From: Flavobacteriaceae bacterium CG_4_10_14_3_um_filter_33_47
GTDB lineage: Bacteria; Bacteroidota; Bacteroidia; Flavobacteriales; Flavobacteriaceae
NCBI GenBank assembly: GCA_002784145.1
Contig: PFKE01000061.1
Coordinates: forward strand, 1-56,298
DNA: 56,298 nt
Direction: 5' to 3'
The translations under genes were made by a program, and so were the position numbers. The notes under the pieces were generated by a model. It had not been told where the DNA came from. It worked only from the letters and a program-made list of their open reading frames with translations, and did not search any database. Shown in pieces: positions 36,218 through 45,922 of the stretch; position 1 is the first letter of the stretch; each line of letters starts with the position of its first letter.

Positions 36218-37306
36218 ATGAGTAGTCAACCAAGCTCACTAAAGCAATTAGCGCTCCAAAAGTTTAAAAGAAATTTTTGGGGCGTTTTTAGTTTGTATTT
36301 TATCATTATGGTAGGTTTGGTATCTGTATTTGCATATGTTATGGCACCAGACAATTCAAAATATGCTAACCAGATGCATTTATCTATTCATTCAAAAAAG
36401 CCAGGTTTTAAGGTCGATATTTTAACCATTCCTTCACAATTAAAATCAAGGCAAAGTTTGGTGGATGAAATTTTCTTTGGAAAGGAAATTTATGATACAG
36501 AAATACCTGTTTCAAATCATCAAATTTTAGGAAACACTATTAAATATACAGAATATGCTTCAGACGGTATTACAGGTGAAGAAAAAGCAATAGTTTTAAA
36601 ACCAGATAATACATTCAATCCATATGTGAAAAGCAAAATTTTTTATTTTGGAACTGATAAATATGGAAGAGACTTGTTAAGTAGAATATTGGTAGGTGCT
36701 AGAATTTCATTTTTTATTGGGTTTGTAGCCGTTTTTATTTCCTTAATTATTGGAATATTTATGGGTAGCCTCGCTGGTTATTTTGGAGGAAAAACAGATG
36801 CCATTATTATGTGGATAATTAATGTAACATGGTCTATACCAACCTTATTATTGGTCATAGCCATAACTTTGGCCTTAGGAAAGGGTTTTTGGCAGGTGTT
36901 TATTGCAGTAGGTTTAACCATGTGGGTAGAAGTTGCAAGAGTAGTACGTGGACAAATTATAAGTGCTAAAGAAATGCAATATGTTACAGCAGCCAGAGCC
37001 TTAGGATTTAGTGATTATAGAATCATTACAAAACACATACTTCCTAATATCATGGCACCTGTTATTGTTATTTCTGCTGCTAATTTTGCAGCTGCTATTT
37101 TAATTGAAAGCGGGCTTAGCTTTTTAGGTATTGGAGCACAACCACCCATGGCTAGTTGGGGCGCCATGATTAAAGATCATTACAATTATATTATTTTAGG
37201 AAAACCTTATTTAGCAATTATTCCTGGGCTTTGTATCATGAGTTTAGTTATGTCTTTCATGCTTATTGGAAATGCCTTGCGAGATGCTTTGGATGTTAAA
37301 AGTTAA
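36218..37306 (+). CDS. Oligopeptide-type ABC transporter permease (OppC/DppC-like)
   Basis: A 362-residue permease. One N-terminal helix (about 20-42) is followed by a long non-membrane segment (about 45-150), then five helices with the EAA loop AARALGFSDYRIITKHILPN. The region FGTDKYGRDLLSRILVGARIS is the OppC hallmark. No ATP-binding, substrate-binding or OppB gene is next to it, so the other subunits must be elsewhere. It begins 9 bases after the tail protease gene. Confidence 0.88.
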   Translation: MSSQPSSLKQLALQKFKRNFWGVFSLYFIIMVGLVSVFAYVMAPDNSKYANQMHLSIHSKKPGFKVDILTIPSQLKSRQSLVDEIFFGKEIYDTEIPVSNHQILGNTIKYTEYASDGITGEEKAIVLKPDNTFNPYVKSKIFYFGTDKYGRDLLSRILVGARISFFIGFVAVFISLIIGIFMGSLAGYFGGKTDAIIMWIINVTWSIPTLLLVIAITLALGKGFWQVFIAVGLTMWVEVARVVRGQIISAKEMQYVTAARALGFSDYRIITKHILPNIMAPVIVISAANFAAAILIESGLSFLGIGAQPPMASWGAMIKDHYNYIILGKPYLAIIPGLCIMSLVMSFMLIGNALRDALDVKS

Positions 37307-37413
37307 ATGTAACTATGGATATTTACCATATTTAAATGTCATGACTTCAACCAAAATAATTCAGTTAATAGTTAAAAAGACTATAAGCTCTACTTACAGT
37401 CATGATATAAAAA

Positions 37414-37782
37414 TTATTTTTTAAACATAAAATAGACAGCTAAAATCAAAAACAAAAACGCTATAATATGGTTGGTTCTGAAGGTTTCGGTTTTAAAAAC
37501 AATTAGTGTAAAAACCGCAAATACTACCAAGGTTATGACTTCCTGAATAAGTTTTAATTGTATAAGCGAGAACGGGCCACCATGTTCTTTAAAGCCAATT
37601 TTATTAGCAGGTACTTGAAATATATATTCAAATAAAGCAATCCCCCAACTTATTAAAATGATTGAAATAATTCCTAATTTATTAAACCATTTTAATTCAG
37701 AGAATTTTAAATGTCCATACCAAGCAATGACCATAAACGTGTTGCTTAAAATTAAAAGTCCAATGGTTGTGAGTCCTTTCAT
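37414..37782 (-). CDS. DUF486/DMT-family small membrane protein
   Basis: A 122-residue protein with four membrane helices (about 4-22, 33-52, 78-97, 101-119). The segments WGIALFEYIFQVPANKIGF and FSLIQLKLIQEVITL are characteristic of DUF486. The family is related to small drug/metabolite transporters but its substrate is unknown. It converges on the ABC permease gene. Confidence 0.85.
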   Translation of the reverse strand: MKGLTTIGLLILSNTFMVIAWYGHLKFSELKWFNKLGIISIILISWGIALFEYIFQVPANKIGFKEHGGPFSLIQLKLIQEVITLVVFAVFTLIVFKTETFRTNHIIAFLFLILAVYFMFKK

Positions 37783-37842
37783 ACGATGTCTTTTTATGTT
37801 TGGAAGTAAATTTTAGGATAAACGAAAGAAAAAATCGAGTTC

Positions 37843-38451
37843 TTATAAATCAATTTTCATGTGGACATTCAAGTCTTCAATATAACCTAAAACCTCGTCC
37901 TTGCCTGTTTCATTACTTGATGAGGTTACAAAATAATTAGGCAAATCTTCCCAAGTTTCTAAAAGCCTGTTTTTATAGTCTTCAACATGTTTTATAATAG
38001 CATTGGGTTTTAATTTATCAGCTTTTGTGAAAACAATAGAGAAAGGAATGCCATGTTCTCCAAGCCATAGCATAAATTCTAAATCAATGGTTTGAGGTTC
38101 GTGGCGAATATCAACCAGTACAAAAGCAGAAATTAGTTGCTCTCTCAAGCTAAAGTATTGAGTGATAAATTTTTGAAAAGTTTTTTTTGAGCTTTTTGAA
38201 ACCTTGGCATATCCATAGCCAGGCAAATCTACTAAAAACCAGTTTTTATTAATTAAAAAATGATTGATGAGTTGTGTTTTTCCGGGTCTTCCAGAAGTTT
38301 TTGCTAAACTCTTTCTTTGGGTTAGCATATTGATTAATGAAGATTTCCCAACATTACTTCTGCCAATAAAAGCGTACTCGGGCAATCTGTTTTTAGGGCA
38401 TTTAGCCACATCAGAATTGCTCATCACAAATTCAGCAGATTTTATTTGCAT
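37843..38451 (-). CDS. engB: Ribosome biogenesis GTPase YihA/YsxC (EngB)
   Basis: A 202-residue GTPase needed for large ribosomal subunit assembly. G1 is [12 protein letters not shown] near 31-42, G3 is DLPGYG, and G4 is TKADKLK. The T-rich G2 region ([11 protein letters not shown]) is typical of EngB. Length is standard. It precedes the DUF486 gene on the minus strand and follows the alpha/beta hydrolase gene by 17 bases. Confidence 0.94.
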   Translation of the reverse strand: MQIKSAEFVMSNSDVAKCPKNRLPEYAFIGRSNVGKSSLINMLTQRKSLAKTSGRPGKTQLINHFLINKNWFLVDLPGYGYAKVSKSSKKTFQKFITQYFSLREQLISAFVLVDIRHEPQTIDLEFMLWLGEHGIPFSIVFTKADKLKPNAIIKHVEDYKNRLLETWEDLPNYFVTSSSNETGKDEVLGYIEDLNVHMKIDL

Positions 38452-38468
38452 ACGGTATATTTAGAAAT

Positions 38469-39230
38469 TTAAAAATTTCTTTTAGTTAACCAAGATTCAA
38501 GAATTTTATTAAATTCATCTGGATGTTCCATCATAGCTGCATGCCCACATTTATCTATCCAAAACAAATCAGAATCTGGTAATAAGCTATTAAACTCTTC
38601 AGCAACTAAAGGTGGTGTAACGGTGTCGTTTTTACCCCAAATGATGCATGTTGGTGTTGTCATTTTAGGTAAATCATGAGCCATATTATGTCTTATAGCG
38701 CTTTTTGCAATGGCAAGGGTTTTTATAAGTTTATTCCGGTCATTTACAGTTTCATAAACTTCGTCTACAATTTTCTTAGTTGCTATATTAGGGTCATAAA
38801 AAACATCTTGCGATTTCTTTTTAATAACTTCATAATCACTACGTTTTGTATAGCCACCGCCCATAGCGCTTTCGTAAAGTCCAGAGCTTCCGGTTATTAC
38901 TAAGGCTTTAACTTTTTCGGGATGCAATTTGGTATGATATAAACCAATATGTCCGCCTAGAGAATTACCTAACAAAATAACGTTATCTAAACTTTTGAAT
39001 TCAATAAAATCATGCAAGTATTTAGCAAAACTTTTAACATTGGTTTTGAGTAATGACATGGAATAAACAGGAAGTTCCGGAACAATTACTTTATACCCTT
39101 TAGAGCTAAAATATTGGGTTACAGAATCAAAATTACTTAAGCCTCCCATGAGTCCATGAAGTACAACAATTGGTGTGCCTTCTCCAACCTCAATATAACT
39201 GTAATTTTTTTCTTTTCTTAAAAGATGCAT
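38469..39230 (-). CDS. Alpha/beta hydrolase
   Basis: A 253-residue hydrolase. The oxyanion segment is LHGLMGG, the nucleophile elbow GNSLGG, and the C-terminal His lies in CGHAAMMEHP, with an Asp in WGKNDTVTPP. No signal peptide is seen, so it is cytoplasmic. Substrate unknown; it is comparable in size to esterases and MhpC-like hydrolases. It starts the minus-strand pair with engB, divergent from mraZ. Confidence 0.87.
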   Translation of the reverse strand: MHLLRKEKNYSYIEVGEGTPIVVLHGLMGGLSNFDSVTQYFSSKGYKVIVPELPVYSMSLLKTNVKSFAKYLHDFIEFKSLDNVILLGNSLGGHIGLYHTKLHPEKVKALVITGSSGLYESAMGGGYTKRSDYEVIKKKSQDVFYDPNIATKKIVDEVYETVNDRNKLIKTLAIAKSAIRHNMAHDLPKMTTPTCIIWGKNDTVTPPLVAEEFNSLLPDSDLFWIDKCGHAAMMEHPDEFNKILESWLTKRNF

Positions 39231-39449
39231 ACCTGTCTATTTCGTCATTTTGTTAAAGACAAATATAGTTATTTCATTCATATTTCAACTCATTAAAATA
39301 CTTCTCATAAGTATTTATTGAGATCTCAGATGTTAACAATTTAATACCACAGCACGTAAATTTTATAACTCATTGAAAACAAGAGTTTAAGTGTGGTTTT
39401 TTATGCAAATGCCATGCTGTATATGCTTTTAGTCGAAAAATTATCAACA

Positions 39450-39479
39450 AAGTGGTATAATGTGGTAAAAAGTGGTAAA
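39450..39479 (+). promoter_or_regulatory. Probable MraZ operator: three 10-bp GTGGTA direct repeats
   Basis: GTGGTA occurs at 39452, 39462 and 39472, exactly 10 bases apart, in units AAGTGGTATA, ATGTGGTAAA and AAGTGGTAAA. MraZ in other bacteria binds G-rich direct repeats with about a 10-bp period upstream of its own gene. The array overlaps where the -33 element should lie and ends 8 bases before TATATTTG, so binding would block the dcw promoter. Confidence 0.75.
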
Positions 39480-39487
39480 ATTTTCAA

Positions 39488-39495
39488 TATATTTG
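39488..39495 (+). promoter_or_regulatory. -7 promoter element of the dcw cluster
   Basis: TATATTTG is an exact TAnnTTTG match, 8 bases after the GTGGTA repeats and 32 bases before the mraZ start codon. It is likely the main promoter of mraZ and downstream dcw genes. Confidence 0.65.
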
Positions 39496-39527
39496 AATCT
39501 TAAAGACAAAATCCAGAACTAACTGCT

Positions 39528-39998
39528 TTGAATTCATTAATAGGAACATACGAATGTAAAGTTGATGCCAAAGGAAGGCTCATGCTTCCTGCTGCATTAA
39601 AAAAGCAGTTGAATCCGGTTCTTAAAAATGGATTTGTGTTAAAACGTGCTGTTTTTCAGCCTTGTTTAGAATTGTATCCTATGACTGAATGGGAGATTTT
39701 AATGCAAAAAATAAACAGACTAAATAAATTCAAAAAAAAGAATAATGATTTTATTCGTCGCTTTACAGCTGGTGTAAAAATTGTTGAAATTGACTCTAAT
39801 GGGCGATTGCTCATACCAAAAGACCTTACCGTTTTTGCTGAGATTTCAAAAAACATAGTGGTGTCTTCAGCCATTAATATTATTGAAATCTGGGATAAAG
39901 ATGCGTACGAAAAAGCGATTGATGACGCTACAGGAGATTTTGCAGATTTGGCAGAAGAAGTAATGGGACAAGATGATGACGACCATGGAATATCATAA
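39528..39998 (+). CDS. mraZ: Transcriptional regulator MraZ
   Basis: A 156-residue DNA-binding protein with two SpoVT-AbrB-like halves (IGTYECKVDAKGRLMLPAAL, then VKIVEIDSNGRLLIPKDL). It regulates the dcw cluster. The start is TTG: the upstream in-frame stop at 39501 leaves no ATG before the conserved N terminus, and the next ATG falls after it. It overlaps rsmH and sits behind the probable MraZ operator, suggesting autoregulation. Confidence 0.93.
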   Translation: MNSLIGTYECKVDAKGRLMLPAALKKQLNPVLKNGFVLKRAVFQPCLELYPMTEWEILMQKINRLNKFKKKNNDFIRRFTAGVKIVEIDSNGRLLIPKDLTVFAEISKNIVVSSAINIIEIWDKDAYEKAIDDATGDFADLAEEVMGQDDDDHGIS

Positions 39999-40881
39999 TC
40001 CAGTACTGCTCAAAGAAACCGTTGAGGGTTTAAATATTAAAGAAGATGGTGTTTATGTGGATGTAACTTTTGGTGGTGGCGGACACAGTAAAGAAATATT
40101 AAAGCATCTTGGAGACAAAGGAAAATTGTTTGCCTTTGATCAAGATCAAGATGCTCTGGCAAATACTATTGATGATAATCGTTTCACTTTAATCCATGAG
40201 AATTTCAGGCATATAAAACGGTTTTTACGCTTTTATGGGGTTAAAGAAGTAGATGGAATTTTGGCTGATTTTGGTGTATCATCACATCAATTTGATGTAG
40301 CAAAAAGAGGATTTTCAACCCGCTTTGAAGCAGATTTAGACATGAGAATGAATCAAAAAAATAAGCTGTCCGCTTTTCATGTGGTAAACGAATATGACGA
40401 AGATAGCTTAAAAAATGTATTGGCTCAATATGGTGAATTAAGATCAGCACCAGCCATGGCCAAGACCTTAATTGAATATAGAAAAGAGCAAGAAATTAAG
40501 ACCAGTGAACAACTTAAAAATGTGTTGAAAAAGTTTTTACCTCCAAGACATGAAAATAAAGTTTTGGCTCAAATATATCAAGCCATTCGCATTGAGGTAA
40601 ACCAAGAGATTGAAGCTTTAAAGGAATTTTTAGAACAAACTCCAGAGCTTTTAAAACAAGGAGGCAGATTGAGTTTTATTTCCTATCATTCCTTGGAAGA
40701 CAGGTTGGTTAAAAGATTTATAAGAAACGGCATGTTTGAAGGAGAACCAGTACGAGACGTGTACGGAAATTTTGAAGTGCCGTTAAAAAAAATAAACGGA
40801 CTTATGGTTCCGTCAAAAGAAGAAATTAACAGAAATAGCAGAGCAAGAAGCGCCAAATTACGTATAGCCGAAAAAATATAA
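39985..40881 (+). CDS. rsmH: 16S rRNA (cytosine1402-N4)-methyltransferase
   Basis: About 299 residues (299 codons from ATG 39985; in-frame ATGs at 39973 and 39976 would add a few residues). The N terminus EYHNPVLLKETVEGL and the SAM-binding segment DVTFGGGGHSKEIL are the family motifs, with GILADFGVSSHQ and SRARSAKLRIAE further on. It methylates C1402 in the ribosomal P site. It overlaps mraZ by 14 bases and abuts ftsL. Confidence 0.95.
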   Translation: MEYHNPVLLKETVEGLNIKEDGVYVDVTFGGGGHSKEILKHLGDKGKLFAFDQDQDALANTIDDNRFTLIHENFRHIKRFLRFYGVKEVDGILADFGVSSHQFDVAKRGFSTRFEADLDMRMNQKNKLSAFHVVNEYDEDSLKNVLAQYGELRSAPAMAKTLIEYRKEQEIKTSEQLKNVLKKFLPPRHENKVLAQIYQAIRIEVNQEIEALKEFLEQTPELLKQGGRLSFISYHSLEDRLVKRFIRNGMFEGEPVRDVYGNFEVPLKKINGLMVPSKEEINRNSRARSAKLRIAEKI

Positions 40882-41199
40882 ATGAAAAAGAAAATCTATA
40901 GCCTATTAAAAGGAACCTTTTTGGTAAGTGATGATTCTTTTAAAAATTGGAGAATTATCATATTCATTTCAATTCTGGCCATTATAATGATTGCTAGTTC
41001 TCATAGTGCAGATAAAAAGGTTTATGAGATTGCTAGGTTGAAAAATGAAGTGAATGAAATGCGATCCCAGTTTATTGATGGACGATCAAAGCTTATGAGG
41101 CTCAAAATGGAATCTGAAGTGATGAAGAAAATGAGTGAAAAAGGAATAGCGCCATCGGTTATTCCTCCAAAAAAAATTAGAGTTAAATCTCAAAAATAA
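40882..41199 (+). CDS. ftsL: FtsL-like cell division protein
   Basis: A 105-residue bitopic protein. One membrane helix at about 26-42 (IIIFISILAIIMIA) is followed by a short coiled-coil-like segment (LKNEVNEMRSQFIDGRSKLM). Sequence is poorly conserved in this family, so the call rests on size, topology and position between rsmH and ftsI. It begins directly after the rsmH stop. Confidence 0.8.
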   Translation: MKKKIYSLLKGTFLVSDDSFKNWRIIIFISILAIIMIASSHSADKKVYEIARLKNEVNEMRSQFIDGRSKLMRLKMESEVMKKMSEKGIAPSVIPPKKIRVKSQK

Positions 41200-41209
41200 A
41201 AATAAAGTC

Positions 41210-43219
41210 TTGGCAATAAGCGATAAAAACATATTAAACAGAGTGTATTTTATAGCAGGATGTATGTTCATCTTCTGTTTGGCGGTTGTGTTTAAAATAA
41301 CCACCATTCAGTTTGTTCATGGTGATAAATATAGAGCTTTAGCAGAGCAAAGAGTTGTAAAAAATGTTGTTATTCCTGCTAATAGAGGAAATGTATATTC
41401 AGCAAAAGGAAACCTATTGGCAACCTCTATTCCAAAATATGATATTAGGTTGGATGCATTAACACCATCCAATAAAATCTTCGAAAAGTTTTTAAAACCA
41501 TTAAGTGACTCGTTAGCCAAGAACTCTGAAAAATCATCAAGTCATTATCAAAATCTAATAAGAAAAGCAAGAGCCAATAAAAACAGATATTTTTTACTAG
41601 CCAAAAATATTGGTTATTCTGATTATGTACGAATGAGGAATTATCCAATGTTAAACCTTGGAGCTTTTAAAGGCGGACTGATTGTTGAACAAACAACAAA
41701 ACGCGAGCATCCTATGGGTGGCATAGCACAAAGAACCATTGGTTATGAGCGAATTGATGAAGATGGCAATACAACCAGACCTGGAATTGATGGTGCCTAT
41801 GGTGTAAAATATTTGCGGGGTAAGGATGGAAAAAGAGCTAAACAGCAAATAGGTAAAGGGCAATGGAAACCCATTGTAGATTATAACCAAATAGATCCTC
41901 AAGATGGCTATGATGTTTATACAACTATTGATGTAAATATCCAGGATATTGCACATCATGCCTTATTAGAACAACTGGAAAAGTATAAAGCAGACCATGG
42001 TTGTGTGGTAGTTATGGAAACCAAAACGGGAGAAATTAAAGCCATTTCAAATTTGGGAAGAAACCCTGAAGGCTATTATTATGAGCGTTTAAATTATGCT
42101 GTTGGCGAAAGCCATGAATCGGGTTCCACGTTTAAATTAATGGCAGTTACGGCGGCTTTAGAAGATAAAGTTATTGATACCAGTGATGTGGTGGACACAG
42201 AAAAGGGTATTATCTGGTTTTATGGCAAACCTGTTAGAGATTCTCATCACGGTGGTTATGGAAAAATTACGGTTTCTGAAGCTTTTGAAGTGTCTTCAAA
42301 TACTGGTATTGTTCGGGCTATCGATAAGGCGTACTCAAAAAACCCAGAAAAGTTTGTAGATAGGCTTTATAGCATGAATTTAAATGAAAAGTTAGACTTG
42401 TCTATTATTGGAGAACCAAGTCCTATTATTCCAGATCCACGTATTAAAAATGGTCGTTGGAGTGGTATTGCTCTGCAATGGATGGCTTATGGCTATGGTG
42501 TATCATTTACGCCATTGCAAACCCTTACTTTTTATAATGCTATTGCAAATAACGGCGAAATGGTGAAGCCTCAATTTTTAAAAGAGGTTAAAGAATTTGA
42601 TAAGGTTATTGTGCCTTTTAAAAAAGAAGTGATCAATAAACAAATATGCTCAGAAGAGACCGTTGCTAAAGTTCAGCAGTTGCTAAAAAATGTCGTTAAC
42701 AAAGATCATGGAACTGGACATAGATTGTATTCAGAAAACTTCTCAATGGCCGGTAAAACTGGAACGTGTCAAAAAGATTACAAAAACAAAGAAAAACTCA
42801 ATTATATCTCATCCTTTGCGGGATATTTTCCAGCAGATAATCCCAAATATTCCTGCATTGTAGTCATTCATGAACCTGATAAAAGCGTTGGCTATTATGG
42901 AGCCGATGTGTCTGGTCCAGTATTTAAAAAGATTGCACAAAAAATTTTTACAGACACACCTATTGTAGATGAAATAGAGTCCTTAGTGGTACATGCTGTT
43001 TCATCAGAAAATGAATTTGAAAATTATTACCAAACAGCACAAACCTATAAAACCATTATGCCTAGTGTTGTTGGTTTGCCTGCTATGGATGCTGTGGCGC
43101 TTTTAGAAAATATGGGGCTTAAGGTTAAAATGAATGGCGTAGGTATTGTAAAAAAGCAATCTATTGATAAAGGCCAAAAAATAAATAAAAATCAAACAGT
43201 TGTTTTAGAAATTTCATGA
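41210..43219 (+). CDS. ftsI: Division transpeptidase (FtsI/PBP3) with PASTA domain
   Basis: A 669-residue class B penicillin-binding protein. The N-terminal helix spans 12-31, and the transpeptidase motifs are SxxK (S306, K309), SSNTG and KTGT. A C-terminal PASTA domain starts near 605 (MPSVVGLPAMDAVALLENMG). The start is TTG: the next ATG is inside the membrane helix. It makes septal peptidoglycan cross-links with FtsW. It overlaps murE by 4 bases. Confidence 0.93.
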   Translation: MAISDKNILNRVYFIAGCMFIFCLAVVFKITTIQFVHGDKYRALAEQRVVKNVVIPANRGNVYSAKGNLLATSIPKYDIRLDALTPSNKIFEKFLKPLSDSLAKNSEKSSSHYQNLIRKARANKNRYFLLAKNIGYSDYVRMRNYPMLNLGAFKGGLIVEQTTKREHPMGGIAQRTIGYERIDEDGNTTRPGIDGAYGVKYLRGKDGKRAKQQIGKGQWKPIVDYNQIDPQDGYDVYTTIDVNIQDIAHHALLEQLEKYKADHGCVVVMETKTGEIKAISNLGRNPEGYYYERLNYAVGESHESGSTFKLMAVTAALEDKVIDTSDVVDTEKGIIWFYGKPVRDSHHGGYGKITVSEAFEVSSNTGIVRAIDKAYSKNPEKFVDRLYSMNLNEKLDLSIIGEPSPIIPDPRIKNGRWSGIALQWMAYGYGVSFTPLQTLTFYNAIANNGEMVKPQFLKEVKEFDKVIVPFKKEVINKQICSEETVAKVQQLLKNVVNKDHGTGHRLYSENFSMAGKTGTCQKDYKNKEKLNYISSFAGYFPADNPKYSCIVVIHEPDKSVGYYGADVSGPVFKKIAQKIFTDTPIVDEIESLVVHAVSSENEFENYYQTAQTYKTIMPSVVGLPAMDAVALLENMGLKVKMNGVGIVKKQSIDKGQKINKNQTVVLEIS

Positions 43220-44679
43220 TAGCATTAAAAGACATATTGTATAAAGTAACCATTAATGCTGTGGTAGGTAGCACGTTTGTTGATGTTAATGCTATTCATT
43301 TTGATTCTAGAAATGTTGGCAGCAATGATGTGTTTGTTGCTGTTAAAGGTGTTATTGTTGATGGGCATAACTTTATTGATAAAGCTATTGAAAAAGGAGC
43401 TATAGCCATAGTTTGTGAAACCTTGCCACAAAACTTCCAGCATGATATTACTTATATAGAAGTCGAAAATGCCTCCAAGGCATTGGCTTATATGGCTTCA
43501 AATTATTATGAGAGTCCTTCTGAAAATTTAAAACTGGTTGGTGTTACTGGAACTAACGGAAAAACAACGGTAGCTTCCTTGTTATATCAATTATTTAGTA
43601 AAGCAGGATTTAAAGTTGGGCTGCTTTCAACTGTAAAAATAGTGGTTGGTACTACGGAGTACAAAACAACCCATACTACACCAGATTCTTTAACTATTAA
43701 TAAGTATTTAAAGATGATGAATGAAGACGGTGTAGAGTTCTGTTTTATGGAAGTGAGTTCTCATGGTATTCATCAACATAGAACCGAAGGATTGCATTTT
43801 GAAGGTGGAATTTTCACCAATTTAACACACGATCATTTAGATTATCACAGCACATTCGCGGAATACAGAGATGTTAAAAAATTATTTTATGATAATCTGC
43901 CATCTACCGCTTTTGCTTTAGTAAATGTTGATGACAAAAATGGTTTGGTCATGCTTCAAAACACAAAGGCAAAAAAGTTTACTTACGCATTAAAAACCTA
44001 CGCCGATTACAGAGGGCAAATTTTAGAAAATGAGTTTAGTGGACTCCTTCTTAAAATAAATGAAATTAATGTATGGACTAAACTTATTGGAAACTTTAAT
44101 GCTTATAACATGCTGGCCATTTATGGAACTGCAGATTTGCTTGGTTTAGATAAAACCGAAACGTTGCAATTAATTAGTGGTTTAGAAAGTGTAAGTGGTA
44201 GATTTCAATATTTAATCTCAGATGAAAATATCACAGCCATAGTAGATTATGCCCATACACCCGATGCGCTTAAAAATGTTTTAGAAACCATTAATAGTAT
44301 TCGCACTAAAAATGAAGCCTTAATTACGGTTGTAGGTTGCGGTGGAGACAGAGATAAGACCAAGCGTCCAACCATGGGGCATATAGCTTCCACATTAAGC
44401 ACCAAAACTATTTTTACCAGCGATAATCCAAGAAGTGAAGAACCAGAAGCGATTATTACAGATATTGAAAATGGTGTAGAGCCTCAAAATGTTAAAAAAG
44501 TAGTGTCCATAGTAGACAGAAAACAAGCTATAAAAACAGCTTGTCAGATGGCCCAGCCAAATGATATCATTCTCATTGCAGGAAAAGGCCATGAAACGTA
44601 TCAGGAAATTAAAGGAGAGCGCTTTGATTTTGATGACTATAAAATAGTGCAAGAATTTTTAAAACAATTACAAAAATAA
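43216..44679 (+). CDS. murE: UDP-MurNAc-tripeptide ligase MurE
   Basis: A 487-residue ATP-dependent ligase adding the third stem-peptide residue. The ATP loop is TGTNGKT at 111-117. The DNPR motif ([10 protein letters not shown]) indicates meso-diaminopimelate as the substrate. Three Mur ligase domains follow in the usual order. Overlaps the end of ftsI by 4 bases and precedes mraY. Confidence 0.95.
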   Translation: MIALKDILYKVTINAVVGSTFVDVNAIHFDSRNVGSNDVFVAVKGVIVDGHNFIDKAIEKGAIAIVCETLPQNFQHDITYIEVENASKALAYMASNYYESPSENLKLVGVTGTNGKTTVASLLYQLFSKAGFKVGLLSTVKIVVGTTEYKTTHTTPDSLTINKYLKMMNEDGVEFCFMEVSSHGIHQHRTEGLHFEGGIFTNLTHDHLDYHSTFAEYRDVKKLFYDNLPSTAFALVNVDDKNGLVMLQNTKAKKFTYALKTYADYRGQILENEFSGLLLKINEINVWTKLIGNFNAYNMLAIYGTADLLGLDKTETLQLISGLESVSGRFQYLISDENITAIVDYAHTPDALKNVLETINSIRTKNEALITVVGCGGDRDKTKRPTMGHIASTLSTKTIFTSDNPRSEEPEAIITDIENGVEPQNVKKVVSIVDRKQAIKTACQMAQPNDIILIAGKGHETYQEIKGERFDFDDYKIVQEFLKQLQK

Positions 44680-44680
44680 T

Positions 44681-45922
44681 ATGCTGTATTATTTATTTGA
44701 TTATTTAGAAAAACAATTCCAAATACCAGGAGCATCACTTTTTGGGTTTATAACCTTCAGAGCTGCTTCTGCTATGATATTATCATTGCTTATTTCAACT
44801 ATTTATGGTAAAAGAATTATTAGGTTTTTACAAAAACAACAAGTAGGAGAAACCATTAGGGATTTAGGTCTTGAAGGGCAGCAACAAAAAGCAGGGACAC
44901 CAACCATGGGAGGCATCATAATCATTCTGGCAACCTTAATTCCTGTTATTTTACTCGCCAAATTAGAAAACATTTACATCATTCTGCTGATTATTACCAC
45001 TATTTGGATGGGCACTATTGGGTTTATTGATGATTATATCAAAAAGTTTAAAAAAGACAAAGATGGTTTAAAAGGGAAATTTAAAGTGCTGGGTCAAGTT
45101 GGTCTTGGAATCATTGTAGGAGCTACATTATTTTTTCATAATGACGTAACCATTAAGGAAAAATTACCTATTCAAGTGCAACAAGAAATGTTAGCGTCAG
45201 ACTCTAATTTGGCTCCGTCAAAACTTTTTAATGAAGAAGAAAAGTCTACTAAAACCACCATTCCTTTTTTTAAGGAAAACGAGTTTGATTATGCAGATTT
45301 AATAACATGGATCCATCCTGGTTTAGATAAATATGCTTGGGTAATTTTTATTCTTCTTTCTATTTTTATAATTACAGCCGTATCAAATGGCGCAAACTTA
45401 ACCGATGGAATTGATGGTTTAGCAGCAGGGACTTCTGCTATTATAGTGCTTACCCTAGGGATTTTTGCTTGGGTTTCTGGTAATATTATTTTTTCAGATT
45501 ATCTCAATATTATGTACATACCTAGAGTTGAGGAAATTACCATCTACATCGCAGCTTTTGTTGGTGCACTTATAGGTTTTCTTTGGTATAATACTTATCC
45601 AGCTCAAGTGTTTATGGGAGACACAGGAAGCTTAACCATTGGAGGTATTATAGCGGTAATTGCCATCGCTGTTAGAAAGGAATGGTTAATACCAGTTTTG
45701 TGTGGCATCTTCTTAGCCGAAAATTTATCTGTGGTTCTGCAAGTAAGTTATTTTAAATACTCTAAGAAAAAATATGGAGAAGGAAGACGCATTTTTAAAA
45801 TGTCACCCTTGCATCATCATTATCAAAAAATAGGATATCACGAAAGTAAAATAGTAACAAGATTTTGGATTGTAGGTATTTTGCTAGCAATCATTTCTAT
45901 TGTGACTTTGAAAATTAGATAG
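44681..45922 (+). CDS. mraY: Phospho-MurNAc-pentapeptide transferase MraY
   Basis: A 413-residue, about ten-helix enzyme making lipid I. Motifs are [15 protein letters not shown], the [12 protein letters not shown] segment and MGDTGSL, and the C-terminal SPLHHH. A cytoplasmic/periplasmic insertion between residues about 160 and 205 makes it longer than the 360-residue enterobacterial enzyme, as is usual in Bacteroidota. It abuts murD. Confidence 0.96.
   Translation: MLYYLFDYLEKQFQIPGASLFGFITFRAASAMILSLLISTIYGKRIIRFLQKQQVGETIRDLGLEGQQQKAGTPTMGGIIIILATLIPVILLAKLENIYIILLIITTIWMGTIGFIDDYIKKFKKDKDGLKGKFKVLGQVGLGIIVGATLFFHNDVTIKEKLPIQVQQEMLASDSNLAPSKLFNEEEKSTKTTIPFFKENEFDYADLITWIHPGLDKYAWVIFILLSIFIITAVSNGANLTDGIDGLAAGTSAIIVLTLGIFAWVSGNIIFSDYLNIMYIPRVEEITIYIAAFVGALIGFLWYNTYPAQVFMGDTGSLTIGGIIAVIAIAVRKEWLIPVLCGIFLAENLSVVLQVSYFKYSKKKYGEGRRIFKMSPLHHHYQKIGYHESKIVTRFWIVGILLAIISIVTLKIR

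Larger units (their letters stand above)
39231..39527. other. Intergenic region between the alpha/beta hydrolase and mraZ
   Basis: This 297-base AT-rich stretch holds no gene. Near its mraZ end are the GTGGTA repeats and the TATATTTG element annotated separately. A TGAGATCTCA palindrome lies at 39319-39328, and another GTGGT at about 39393. I see no small RNA or ORF signal. Confidence 0.6.

Noticed and set aside
39319-39328. TGAGATCTCA palindrome as an operator
   Set aside because: A single 10-base palindrome is expected by chance at this scale and has no promoter next to it.
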